Source: Trachelipus rathkii (taxonomy: Eukaryota > Arthropoda > Malacostraca > Isopoda > Trachelipodidae). Taken from it: DNA of 44,922 nt. Below, one piece after another: positions 36,400-44,922 of this stretch; positions within the stretch are counted from its first letter, which is position 1; every line of letters starts with the position of its first letter. The position numbers were made by a program, and so were the translations under genes. The notes beneath the pieces are model-generated. The model saw only the letters and a list, made by a program, of their open reading frames with translations. It did not search any database and was not told where the DNA came from. The stretch is from positions 1-44,922 of the forward strand of contig JABUQX010103488.1 in assembly GCA_015478945.1 (NCBI GenBank). The letters are read 5' to 3'.

Positions 36400-36879
36400 G
36401 TTGATCGCAATAAGTAAAATATCAGAAATGATGTGTCAGCTGGCATTCCCGGAAGGGGAGCAGCATATGGAACAAACAAATGAGAACGACTACGACGGGG
36501 GGGCGGGCCCTTTTCGGGACTGCTCCGACCGTTTGGGCAACTGGGGTGTCGAGGGCGTACCAGGCGATAAATCGCTGAAGTTACGCAGATGACTTTCAGG
36601 TATAATAGAAGGAATTAAAGAGGAAAACCCTGCTGGTTAAAGACTAGGGGGACCGAGGTGGTTAAGGTAGGGTGCTCAAGTTTGTAATTGTGCACGTCTC
36701 GATTTAACAACGTATTATCTTTACAGGCCATTTTCACAGAGGTTAAACGACGGAGTTCATCTCCATAGATGAGCAAACATAACAATAAAACAAATGGAGC
36801 ATAAAAGTCAACAACAGGATGGACTGGAAAAGCGTATATTTCATGGAAAGGGAAGCCATACTCCCCATAACAGGTCACC
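36400..36879. other. No gene recognised; GC-rich patch
   Basis: A GC-rich patch at 36490-36570 with GGGGGGGCGGGCCC and CGACCGTTTGGGC is noteworthy in this AT-rich context. The open frames (36401-36592 plus, 36615-36881 minus) have no recognisable domains, and the latter begins just where the LINE remnant's similarity stops. Confidence 0.4.
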
Positions 36880-37808
36880 AATCACCCTTCTCCATCATTA
36901 TGACACCTTCCCCTGCCACCACCTACTTCTTTCATAACCCCATCATATACAAATTAAATAACCAGGAGACATACCACATATCCTCGCCTCACTCCGCTTT
37001 TTAATATTAAATCAATCGCTTTCACTCCATTTATTCTTACACAACACGTTCACTATCATCATACAACTATTTTGATTCCATTCAGAAGCCTACCACCAAC
37101 ACCATATACCACTAGCATCTGCCACAAAGCTTCTTTATCAATCCTGTCATACTCTGTTGCAAATCCATGAAACCTAAATACAATTTATTCTTTTTCTCAA
37201 TCATTTGTTTCAATTTAAAAATTTCATCCACACATCTCTCCCACTTCTAAATACACCTCTTTCTCCACCATCAGTCCTTCAATCACTCGACAGTACTCTT
37301 TTTAAACTAAAACACCATCATATATCTTCCCTACAACGCTCAATAAACTAATTCCCCTATAGTTCGTCTTATCTCCCTTACATAAGGGTACTATTACTGC
37401 TTTGAAATATACCCTCCATAAACGCTTTGTTCCACAATTTCTAAATCCATTCTCGATTATTTCTCCAGTAATTTCTATCTATGCCTGCAGATTTACCATT
37501 CAACTTTCTACTAATTACCTCATCCCCCAAAATACCCATTTCTTTTTGCACCATCAAACTCTCACATTCACTATCACCTCTTCATTACTGCGAATGTTTT
37601 GCCGATTTCAGAAGTGTTCCCTCCACACTGTTTTCACATCCATTTCATCAGTTACAAAAGCACCATCCTTCCTATTCATCTTTCTATGCAGATTCCCCTT
37701 ACTCTCATTCTTAACCTTTTGCGTTTCCTTCCAGAAAAGCATCCTATTCCCTTGTAAGACACCATTTATCTTCCAAACTGTTCGTTTACCTAGTTTTTCC
37801 TAATTAAT
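36880..37808 (-). pseudogene. RTE-like LINE, inverted 5' part (linker to mid reverse transcriptase)
   Basis: On the minus strand, from high to low coordinate, the sequence encodes the segment between endonuclease and reverse transcriptase (NRMLFWKETQKVKNES, VTDEMDVKTVWREHF), then RT motifs KSAGIDRNYWRNN (cf. KSPGIDGI), a region like AVIVPLYKG, NYRGISLLSVVGKIY, and a segment around GVGGRLLNGIK. It ends near 36880 at a point equivalent to about 38000 in the adjacent plus-strand part. Stops and frameshifts are frequent. The catalytic YADD lies outside this part and is in the plus-strand half. Together the two halves form one 5'-inverted insertion or two separate insertions. Confidence 0.65.
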
Positions 37809-39000
37809 AGTATGTATGACGATAGTGAAGCGTGTGTAAGAATAAATAGAGTTGATACCGATTGGTTTAATATTAATGGCGAGTGGGGCAGGGAGTGGTT
37901 AATGTCTCGCTTGGTTTAATTCAATTTCGTATATGATGGGGTTATGAAAGAATTAGAGGCTGGGGATGGCAGGGCAAGGTGTTAGAATGATGGAGAATGG
38001 AAGAGAGTGGAGGGTGCCCTACTTATTTTATGCGGATGATTTGGTTTTGTGTGGCGAATATGAAGAGAGTTTGAGAGGATTTGAGAAGGTGTGTAAAAAT
38101 CGGGGGTTTGAAAGTAAACGTAGATAAGAGTAAGTTTATGGTTGTGAATGAGGAGAGTCCTCGGTGTGAAGTTATGCTGGACGGTGAGCAACTGGAGCAA
38201 GTGTCGGAGTTTAAATATTTAGGATATATGTTGGATGAAAAGGGAATGGATGATGCAGAGTGTAGTAGGAAATATGTGAATGGTAGGAAGGTGACTGGTG
38301 CAATTAGATCCTCGGTAGATATAAAAACACAAGTCTTGAGTGGGCGCTAGGGTTCTTAAATGGAGGGTATGCTGTACCATGTGTAATGTATTATATACGT
38401 GAAATCTATGGTTAGGAATAAGAGGTATGAATTCTAAAGTACAATGTATTCCGATGGATAATCTTAATGGCGTGTTAGGTGTGAGAAGAATTGATAAAAT
38501 GAGGAATGAACGTGTTAGAGTTGTGAGGTGTGAAGAAGGGGTAAATTAGAGAAGAAATTAAAGAACGTCGAGATGGTTTGGTCATGTGGAAAGGATGGAT
38601 GATAGGTTAGTTAAGCGGATGTACAGTGGTGGGAGTGTGCTGGGAATTAACGGGCTGGGAGACTGAAGAAAAAGTGGATTGAGTCAGTAAAGGAATGCCA
38701 GGAGGAGAGAAATGCAAGAAAGGTGCATAATAGGAGTAAATGGCGGAGTTTTGTGATGGGGTATGGTTGTGGCCAAGGGATGAATCCTACATTGACGAGA
38801 TGCCATAGTGAGGGTCCGTCGTGGTTCCGTAAAGCTCTAGTGTGTATTTTCTGACTGCGACGCTCATTAAAAGGTATAAGGGGCAGTAAGGCTGGGCTTT
38901 CTTTTGGACTTGCATCATATTCTTCTACTACTTCGGTTTCCAGTGCATGCGACGCACCTTGTCCCCAGTCTGAGAAAGGTGGGTGATGATGATCTATACA
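37809..39000 (+). pseudogene. RTE-like LINE, 3' part with YADD motif
   Basis: Non-LTR reverse transcriptase, C-terminal half, for target-primed reverse transcription. Visible in order: a degenerate GVRQGCVMSPWLF-type segment (about 37870-37920), FVYGVMKEL, FYADDLVLCGE with intact YADD at 38029-38040, LKVNVDKSKFMVVNEE in two frames, EFKYLGYMLDEKGMDD, AECSRKYVNG and GAIRSSVD. Further on come MDNLNGVLGVRRIDKMRNER (near 38450-38510), WFGHVERMDDR (38575-38605) and traces of the RKKWI.SVKEC segment (near 38670). This order matches elements abundant in decapod and insect genomes. The 3' end has a short GATGATGAT tract at about 38985-38993, plausible for an RTE tail, then poly-T at 39003-39017. Frameshifts break the frame after about 38350. 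Confidence 0.75.
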
Positions 39001-39017
39001 CCTTTTTTTTTTTTTTT

Positions 39018-39425
39018 AAATACATACTGGAATTAAATATAAAGTAAATTAGGCCAAATCAAAAGATTAACTTATAAAGAGTGGAAAAAATTAAAAAAAA
39101 AAAATACTTTGATTACATACATTTTTAACCTATGACCACGTTTCATTCTTAAATAAAAAAATATAATTTCCAAAGTATATTTTCTGCATACTCCTAGTAC
39201 AGTTGCTCTGATTTTGTATTCATGGGCAAAATACCAAGAGGGAACATTAGTCCTAACACTGTTCAAGAAAATTTTTGAGTTTTGAAAAATCGTTATGGGA
39301 AAACTCGATATTTTTATCCAAACCACTTTGTTAATTAGCAAGAAAAACTGTTGGAATAAAAAGGAATTCAAAGAATTTATTTACACTCCTCTGAGCTCGT
39401 ATCCCTTCAAGTAGCAGCTTCAGTT
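39018..39425. other. No gene recognised between LINE and hAT element
   Basis: AT-rich sequence. The 99-codon minus-strand frame at 39072-39371 is rich in Phe, Lys and Asn and shows no domain. Confidence 0.45.
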
Positions 39426-41602
39426 CAAGGTGTATACCAAGTTGAAATTTTCAAATTCCTTGTTATCCCTGTTATTCCAAAATTTTCCCTGGACTAAAAT
39501 AAATGATAAAAAACATCACTATCTTTATCATCAACAAGGAAAGGTGAAAAAATGAAAGCCCTCCAGAGCCCACACTTTAACCATCCCAGTAAACAAATTT
39601 TCTTGAATGACATCATACAATTTGACATTTTACAAGTGAAATTTATATTTGCATTGAAATTTTTTTTAAATTGACTTCCCAATTATTTATATAGATAAAG
39701 TTATGAACACAATCAATTAATTTTCTAAATATCTGCCAAAACCAGGTCCCTGCTTTTGCTTTCATTTTTTCCCTTTTTTTTTTTTTTTACTTTATTCAAA
39801 ATAAAAATTACAAAGACAAAGGTACACAAAATTTTCTTTTCTCTAAAATAAAAAAAAAATATTTTTCTTTTTCTCTAAAACAAATTACAAAATTATTTAA
39901 TTCTAAACTAACCCTACTAAATAAGTACATTAATCTTAAAAAGAAAAAAAAAAGTTTGTGACTGTTTAAGAAAACCTATTTTTTCTTATAAAATATGAAG
40001 TTGTTTTTCGGTTTCTTTCACAATATTTCTCTTACTTTCTTCAGTCTCTTTAATCTCAGCTGCTAATTTCTTCTTTTTTTTTGCACCTTCCAGAGTTTCT
40101 TCTTTGGCACATAGTTTTCTTTATGAGTATGCCTTATACTCTGAAGAAGCATTGCGGCAGTATGACATAATCTCATTTGTAATACAATAATACAACCCCT
40201 CCAGTATTTTTCATTTCTTCAGCAATAACTCTTTTTAGCAACAAGTGACTCTTCACGCAAATTTTCTTGTAGACGATGTTTGTTCGTCGAAAAACCTCTC
40301 TGCAGAAGCATTCTCATGAAAAAAGAATCCGTGTTACAAAGTTTTTTGTTTCTTTTTGAACGTTTACATTTTTAAAAATTTCAATGAAAAGTTGATCGAA
40401 TCTATCTTCCTTCTCATTCAAAACTTTTCATAAGTTCATGGACATCGAAATATCAATTCGCTTGATATCAATGAATTTTTCAACACATATATTAATTCTT
40501 TCAGAGTTATTAGAAAGCATTACCTTCGGTGACAAACAACTTAATTTCTTTGTGATGGAATATTTAAGAGGACTTCTTTCCACTAACTTCTGGATAAGTA
40601 CTTGCAAGAATAACATACAATCAATCATCTCTAAATTTTAAAATTTTGGAGTTTGCAGCCTTCGAGGTGCATTCCTAATTCCCTCTTTTGCTGTATGATA
40701 CAGGTCCATATTTTCTGCATTTATGAAATTTTTTTTTATCTTTAAAGTTAATTTTCATTAAAACTTTGACGTTTGAACAATAAATGTCCGGTTTTAGAAT
40801 TCTTTTCAATAAAGTTTTAAATAAGTGACTGAGATCATCATACAAGAAAGATGTCAATGGGTCTTCACGTTGAAACCTCAATAGAAATCCTTCCAACTGA
40901 CGAGCTACTGCTTGGAAAAACCCCAACTTTGCATGTAATAAGGAATCCTTTAAATATGATTTCACCTTTCCAAACACTTTTGAATTTTTCAATTCTCCAA
41001 ATTCTTCCACGTACTTTCGAAGTCTTGGAAGATATCGAATGGCTGTTGTTGTGGCATTTACATTTTCAACTCATCTTGTCAAACAAAATTTAACAGGAAA
41101 CTATTCAGAGCCTGTTACTTTAATGATTGTTCCCCTTCTAGTTAGAAAATCGTTAAATAAATAATAAGAAGCCCTTAAGTATTCTAATAAATCCCACTTT
41201 GTATGGGGTAGTGAAAGATTTAGAGCTCCATGGACAATATGCAAAGAGCAACTTCCAAATTCAATCAATCTTGGAGCTTCGGAACAGGTATTTAATTCTG
41301 CTTTCAACAAAGACATTTTCCAGTTGACATTAGGTCCATCCATTGAAATACTTGCCACTTTAATGAGGTCAACAGCTGACCCAAGCCCCTGCTTGAGATT
41401 TTCCAAAAGATTCTCAGCTCGAGTGTCTGTAAGGAACTGAAGTAAAATAACGAGTGGTTTTGAGACCCGTAGTTAAGTCTTCAAACCTCACATGTATATC
41501 CACTTGAGTTCTTTGTGCAATTTTATTTAAAGCCTCATCATAAAATATTGATATATAAGAAGTATTTCTCAATACACCTCGCATTTTTTTTTAGTAAAGT
41601 AA
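39426..41602 (-). mobile_element. hAT-like transposon, older host copy (3' two thirds)
   Basis: Its 3' terminus is CAAGGTGTATACC at 39426-39438, followed inward by AGGGATAAC and CCAGGGAAAA subterminal words. Its coding strand is minus. The copy is interrupted at about 41602 by a second element of the same family. Its remaining 5' part should resume after 44899: the last 23 bases of the window (44900-44922) match, in the expected orientation, the place in the family corresponding to 42640-42655 of the inserted copy. The 8 bases outside the 3' end are CTTCAGTT. Confidence 0.7.
39960..41590 (-). pseudogene. hAT-like transposase fragment (host copy)
   Basis: Cut-and-paste transposase. From 41590 downward it encodes SYISIFYDEALNKIAQ (cf. 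the family's FDESLNK, plausibly holding the first catalytic Asp), ENLKQGLGSAVDLIK, SMDGPNVNWK (near 41330, plausibly the second catalytic Asp), FGSCSLHIVHGAL, KWDLLEYLRASYYLFND, TRRGTIIKVTGSE, then FCLTR and the 111-codon open frame at 40675-41010 with LLHAKLGFFQAVARQLEGF. The same motif series is found in a transposase family common in arthropods and cnidarians, which I place in hAT. The N-terminal zinc finger is missing because of the nested insertion. It reads more cleanly than the inserted copy. Confidence 0.7.
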
Positions 41603-42063
41603 CAGAGTGTATACCAGCAGGGAAAACGGTGAAAACACAAGGGAAATAAAATTATCCAAATTATATCAATCATAATTTTTGTTTAGCCTCTAAAGAAGTA
41701 TAGTGAAGCCACATATCGACTTCGAAATCCTCTTAAAAAGGGAGATCTTAAGGAAGCTCAGTTAGCTCAAGGGATGTTAAAAAGGTGTTTAGTCTTTGAA
41801 AGAGGAGAAAGGTAAAGAGCACAAGAATATCATTCATGATTCTCCTCTTCCTAGTACTCAATTTAAATTGTTAAGTTCCAATATGGAGTAAAATTAAGTA
41901 AGAAATTTATATATCAACTTTTTCTTAGCCTAAGAATTTACACTTCTTGAGTTATTGAATCTTTATATTATTATTTTTATTAAAATTTATTCATCTGCAG
42001 TATCAGCGCATTTAACTAATTTCTTTTTTATTTTACAGAATTGAATTAATTATTTGTATTATA
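41603..42063 (+). other. 5' untranslated and subterminal region of the inserted hAT copy
   Basis: It contains the 5' terminal repeat and subterminal AGGGAAA and AAGGGAAAT words, probably transposase-binding sites, then AT-rich sequence. No TATA element can be singled out from the AT background. Confidence 0.5.
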
Positions 42064-42150
42064 TAATAATATTTAAATACTAGATGGCAAAAAAACTATT
42101 ATAAAGCCAGTTTTAATTTACAATGGTGGCAAAAAACTATTATAGAGCCA
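42064..42150 (+). repeat. Short tandem duplication at transposase start
   Basis: GATGGCAAAAAAACTATTAT followed by AAAGCCAG (from about 42084) recurs about 42 bases later as GGTGGCAAAAAACTATTAT followed by AGAGCCAG. The duplication sits just where the reading frame begins, so it obscures the start. Confidence 0.8.
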
Positions 42151-42612
42151 GAATGGTCAAAATGGCTCAGAGAAGCGAAATCGGAACATTACGCTTTGTG
42201 CTTCTACTGCAAGAAAGAATTTTGCCTTTCCAATATGGCAGCAAAAGCCATTAAAAGTAATGCAAGTAGCAAGAAACACTAGAGCATCACTAAATGCTTA
42301 AAATCCAGCTCGCCAGACATGATGAACAATTTTGTTAAGCAAAGTACTGGGTACTGGTCAATTAATTCTAAACAGTTGCAGTCGAATAATTCTGTATCAA
42401 GTTCTTATTCTCAGGGAGCCTCAGTTGATTCTACCTTGGATGTCTCTTTTAGCAAGGAAAAAGATGTACAGAAAGCTGAAATAATGCGGAGTTTGACTGT
42501 TGATCAAGCTCATATTTCCAATAGAGCTTCCGATTGTTGCCAAAAACAATTAGCAAAGATGTTTCCTCTGAATTCGCGTAGCTTCAGTCCTCTTGGTGTT
42601 AGCAAAAGATAA
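42127..42612 (+). pseudogene. hAT-like transposase N-terminus with BED-like zinc finger
   Basis: One frame runs from 42127 to a stop at 42610 with a single in-frame TAG at 42280-42282. The start is WSKWLREAKSEHYALCFYC, followed by KKEFCLSNMAAKAIKS and NASSKKH, a C-x2-C...H finger of the BED type used for binding terminal repeats. The family normally has SH where this copy has SN, so one zinc ligand is lost. A Ser/Gln-rich linker and then AEIMRSLTVDQAHISNRA and KQLAKMFPLN match the region preceding the catalytic core. I cannot place the true start codon; the TAG may be a mutation or a sequencing error. Confidence 0.65.
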
Positions 42613-42639
42613 ACTTTCTATTTATGTGTAATTTGGTTT

Positions 42640-44330
42640 AGCTCCTTTTTAACTGTAAAAAATTGTCGAGGGTGTATTGAGAAATACTTCTTACATATCA
42701 ATATTCTATAAAGTTCTAAAATAAAATTGCAACAAAGAAATTCAAATGGATATACATGTGAGGTTTGAAGACTTTAATAAATGCGGAAAATAATTTAGGC
42801 TTACTTCAGTTCCTTACTGACACTCGAGCTGAGAATCTTTTGGAAAATCTCAAGCAGGGGCTTGGGTCAGCTGTTGACCTCATTAAAGTGACAAGTATTT
42901 CAATGGATGGACTAATGTCAACTGGAAAAATGTTGTTTTGTTGGAAGCAGAATTACAATGACTGTTACCGAAGCTCCAAGATTGATATGAATTTGAAGTT
43001 GCTCTTTGCATATTGTCCATGGAGCTCTCAAAACTGGTCATAAAGCTACAAAGTGGGATTTATTTGAATACTTAAGGGCTTCTTATTATTTATTTAACGA
43101 TTTTCCAACTAGAAGGGGAACATTCAGTAAAGTAACAGGCTCTGAATAGTTTCCTGCTAAATTTTGTTTGACAAGATGAGTTGAAAATGTAAATGCTACA
43201 ACAGCCATTCGATTGCTTCCATAACTTCGAAAGTACGTGGAGGAAGTTGGAGAATTGAAAAATTCAAAAGTGTTTGGAAAGGTGAAATCATATTTAAAGG
43301 ATCCCTTATTACATGCAAAGTTGGGGTTTTTCCAAGCAGTAGCTCGTCAAGTTAGAAGAATTTTCCTATTAGGTTTTGCAACGTGAAGACCATTGACATC
43401 CTTCTTGTAGTGATGATCTCAGTCACTTATTTAAAACTTTAATGAAAAGGAATTCTAAAACGACATTTATTGTTCGGAAACGTCAAAAGTTTTAATGAAA
43501 ATTAAACTTTAAAGATAAAAAAATTTCATAAATGCAGAAAATATGGACCTGTATCATACAGCAAAAGGGGGAATTAGGAATGCACCTCGAAGGCTGCAAA
43601 CTCTAAAAATTTTAAAATTTAGAGATGATTGTATGTTATTCTTGCAAGTACTTATCCAGAAGTTAGTGGAAAGAAGTCCTCTTAAATATTCCATCACAAA
43701 GAATAACTAAAAGAATTAATGTGTGTTGAAAAATTCATTGACATCAAGCGAATTGATGGTTCGACGGCTGATATAATCAAAGAGATTATGAACTTTTGAT
43801 ATCGAATTCCTATGTCCATGAACTTATGAAAAGTTTTGATGAGAAGGAAGATAGACTCGATCAACTTTTCATTGAAATTTTTAAAAATGTAAACGTTCAA
43901 AAAGAAACAAAAAACTTTGTAACACGGATTCTTTTTTCATGAGAATGCTTCTGTAGAGAGGTTTCTCGACGAACAAACATCGTCTACAAGAAAATTTGCG
44001 TGAAGAGTCACTTGTTGCTAAAAAGAGTTATTGCTGAAGAAATGAAAAATACTGGAGGGGTTGATTATTGTATTACAAATGAGATTATGTCATACTGCCG
44101 CAATGCTTCTTCAGAGTATAAGGCATACTTAAAAAAAAAAACAATGTACCAAAGAAGAAGAAACTCTGGAAGGTGAAAAAAAAAAAAAAAAAAAAAAAAA
44201 TTAGCAGCTGAGATTAAAGAGACTGAAGAAATTAAGAGAAATATTGTGAAAGAGACCGAAAAACAACAACATATTTTAGAAGAGAAAATAGCCTTTCTTA
44301 AACAAACTTTTTTTTTTTTTTAAGATTAAT
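42640..44330 (+). pseudogene. hAT-like transposase core and C-terminus (inserted copy)
   Basis: It encodes, across frameshifts, ENLLENLKQGLGSAVDL, SISMDG (42895-42912), a degenerate GSC.LHIVHGA, KWDLFEYLRASYYLFND, FCLTR, LRKYVEEVGELKNSKVFG, LLHAKLGFFQAVAR, and then the C-terminal dimerisation-type region: ENASVERF near 43945, NLREESLVAKR near 43992 and NTGGVDYCITNEIMS near 44050. A Lys/Glu-rich tail with a likely coiled coil follows (KETEKQQHILEEKIAFL, near 44245-44300). The family's SVER...SL...R signature and C-terminal charged tail are both present. A 25-base A run at 44176-44200 sits in the tail, where the other copy has only about nine. Confidence 0.65.
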
Positions 44331-44899
44331 GTACTTTAATGTTTAGTTTAGAATTAAATAATTTTTGTAATTTGTTTTAGAGAGAAGGAAAAATATTATT
44401 TTATTTTATTTTTAGAGAAAGAAATGTGCAAATGTTTTTTTTATTTTTGTGTAGCTTTTTGTTTTTGTAAATTTTTTATTTTGAATAAAGTAAAAGAAAA
44501 AGAAAAAATGAAAGCAAAAGCAGGGACCTGGTAAACATATTTAGCAGATATTTAGAAAATTAATTGAATGTGTTCATAACTTCAGCTATATAAATAATTT
44601 TGGAAGTCTGTTTAAAATTTTTTCAATGAAAATATAAATTTCACTTGTAAAATGTCAAATTGTATGATGTCATTTAAATACTTTATGAAAGCTGCCCAAG
44701 AAAAATTTTTTTTTGGGATTGGTTAGGGGGGGGGGGGGCTCTGGGCGACTTTTATTTTTTTTCACCTTTCCTTATTGATAACAAAAATAAAATTATGTTT
44801 TTTTTTATCTTTTTTTTTAGTCCAGGGAAAATTTTTGAAACAGGGGAAAAACAGGGATAACACAGGGAATTTAAAAATTTCAACTTTGTATACACCTTG

Positions 44900-44922
44900 A
44901 TGTAAGGAGCTACCAAATACAG
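44900..44922 (-). mobile_element. Resumption of the host hAT copy at the window edge
   Basis: AAGGAGCTACCAAATACAG corresponds to AAGGAGCTAAACCAAATTAC, the complement of about 42625-42650 in the inserted copy. This is the expected continuation of the interrupted copy, which should run on for about 1 kb outside the window. Confidence 0.6.

Larger units (their letters stand above)
35269..36400 (-). pseudogene. Coding-like block of unknown family
   Basis: This block is GC-richer than its surroundings and has long minus-strand frames, the best being 109 codons at 35892-36221 (with SSQMEYEMTTHALF and DEWKTVQRKRYKRSK) and 62 codons at 35457-35645 (starting MDLVELDLLRIHGE). Upstream on the same strand is EALKQNILTSDINNVTPKR; downstream, DTFPVSPTYTVPWKHS. 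The basic Trp-Lys-x-Val-Gln-Arg-Lys segment resembles basic stretches in ORF1 proteins of LINEs, but I cannot name the family. It lies next to a LINE fragment on the same strand (36880-37806) that encodes only reverse transcriptase, so it could be the ORF1 of some element. A decayed host gene exon is less likely. Confidence 0.35.
41603..44899 (+). mobile_element. hAT-like transposon, full-length inserted copy (3.3 kb)
   Basis: The terminal inverted repeats are CAGAGTGTATACC at 41603-41615 and, at the right end, TGTATACACCTTG at 44887-44899, whose complement CAAGGTGTATACA differs at three of 13 positions. Subterminal AGGGAAA words occur at both ends. The flanks show a weak 8-bp target duplication: TAAAGTAA on the left and ATGTAA on the right. 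Joining the flanks recreates the family sequence found uninterrupted at about 42640-42665 of this same copy, so it jumped into its own relative in the opposite orientation. Confidence 0.75.

Noticed and set aside
37402..37803. 133-codon plus-strand open frame
   Set aside because: It is the antisense shadow of the minus-strand LINE, whose RT motifs lie in the same interval. Its Ser/Phe/Pro-rich content is typical of such a shadow.
40428..40641. Overlapping plus and minus open frames as a separate gene
   Set aside because: Both lie within the host hAT copy, downstream of the recognisable core on the minus strand; the plus-strand frame is a shadow.
42765..43043. Independent small gene of 92 codons
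   Set aside because: It is an internal piece of the hAT-like transposase; the SMDG motif and neighbours align with the host copy at 41101-41406.
39426..44922. Palindromic fold-back artefact as the explanation of the hAT inverted repeat
   Set aside because: The 1-kb asymmetric spacer holds the inserted copy's own 5' terminal repeat and zinc-finger region, and the flanks rejoin into family sequence. Nested insertion fits better than a fold-back.

Overview
This window looks like AT-rich, repeat-dominated nuclear DNA from an arthropod, most likely a decapod crustacean. I infer that from the style of its reverse transcriptase, Gag-like and transposase remnants and from long (AT)n tracts; no single-copy host gene supports it. 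I found no intact protein-coding gene, tRNA, rRNA or CRISPR array. Everything recognisable is transposon-derived and broken by frameshifts and stops.

Layout. About 0.2-5.0 kb is one large palindrome whose axis (near 2640) sits in a GC-rich hairpin cluster. A five-copy minisatellite follows (6.14-6.78 kb), then a second GC-rich hairpin island (7.1-7.6 kb). A Jockey-like LINE reverse transcriptase remnant lies at 8.6-9.2 kb. From 9.8 to 27 kb there are (AT)n blocks, pyrimidine- and purine-rich tracts and long unannotatable stretches. From 27.7 to 34.1 kb two inverted copies of the 5' part of a Ty3/Gypsy-like element converge on a 107-bp loop. A coding-like block of unknown family occupies 35.2-36.4 kb. 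From 36.88 to 39.0 kb an RTE-like LINE has its 5' part inverted, the geometry of twin priming. From 39.43 kb to the window end, a full-length hAT-like transposon (41603-44899) sits in opposite orientation inside an older copy of its own family.

The common theme is inversion: four of the recognised repeat units are present as inverted pairs within 45 kb. Two have good biological explanations (hAT self-nesting, LINE twin priming). The other two (axes near 2640 and 31816) could be real fold-back duplications or chimeric fold-back long reads. The arms differ mostly by scattered small indels, and the 27.7-31.8 kb arm is nearly twice as long as its partner, as expected of unpolished, insertion-rich sequence. 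Frameshifts here should therefore be treated as partly technical.
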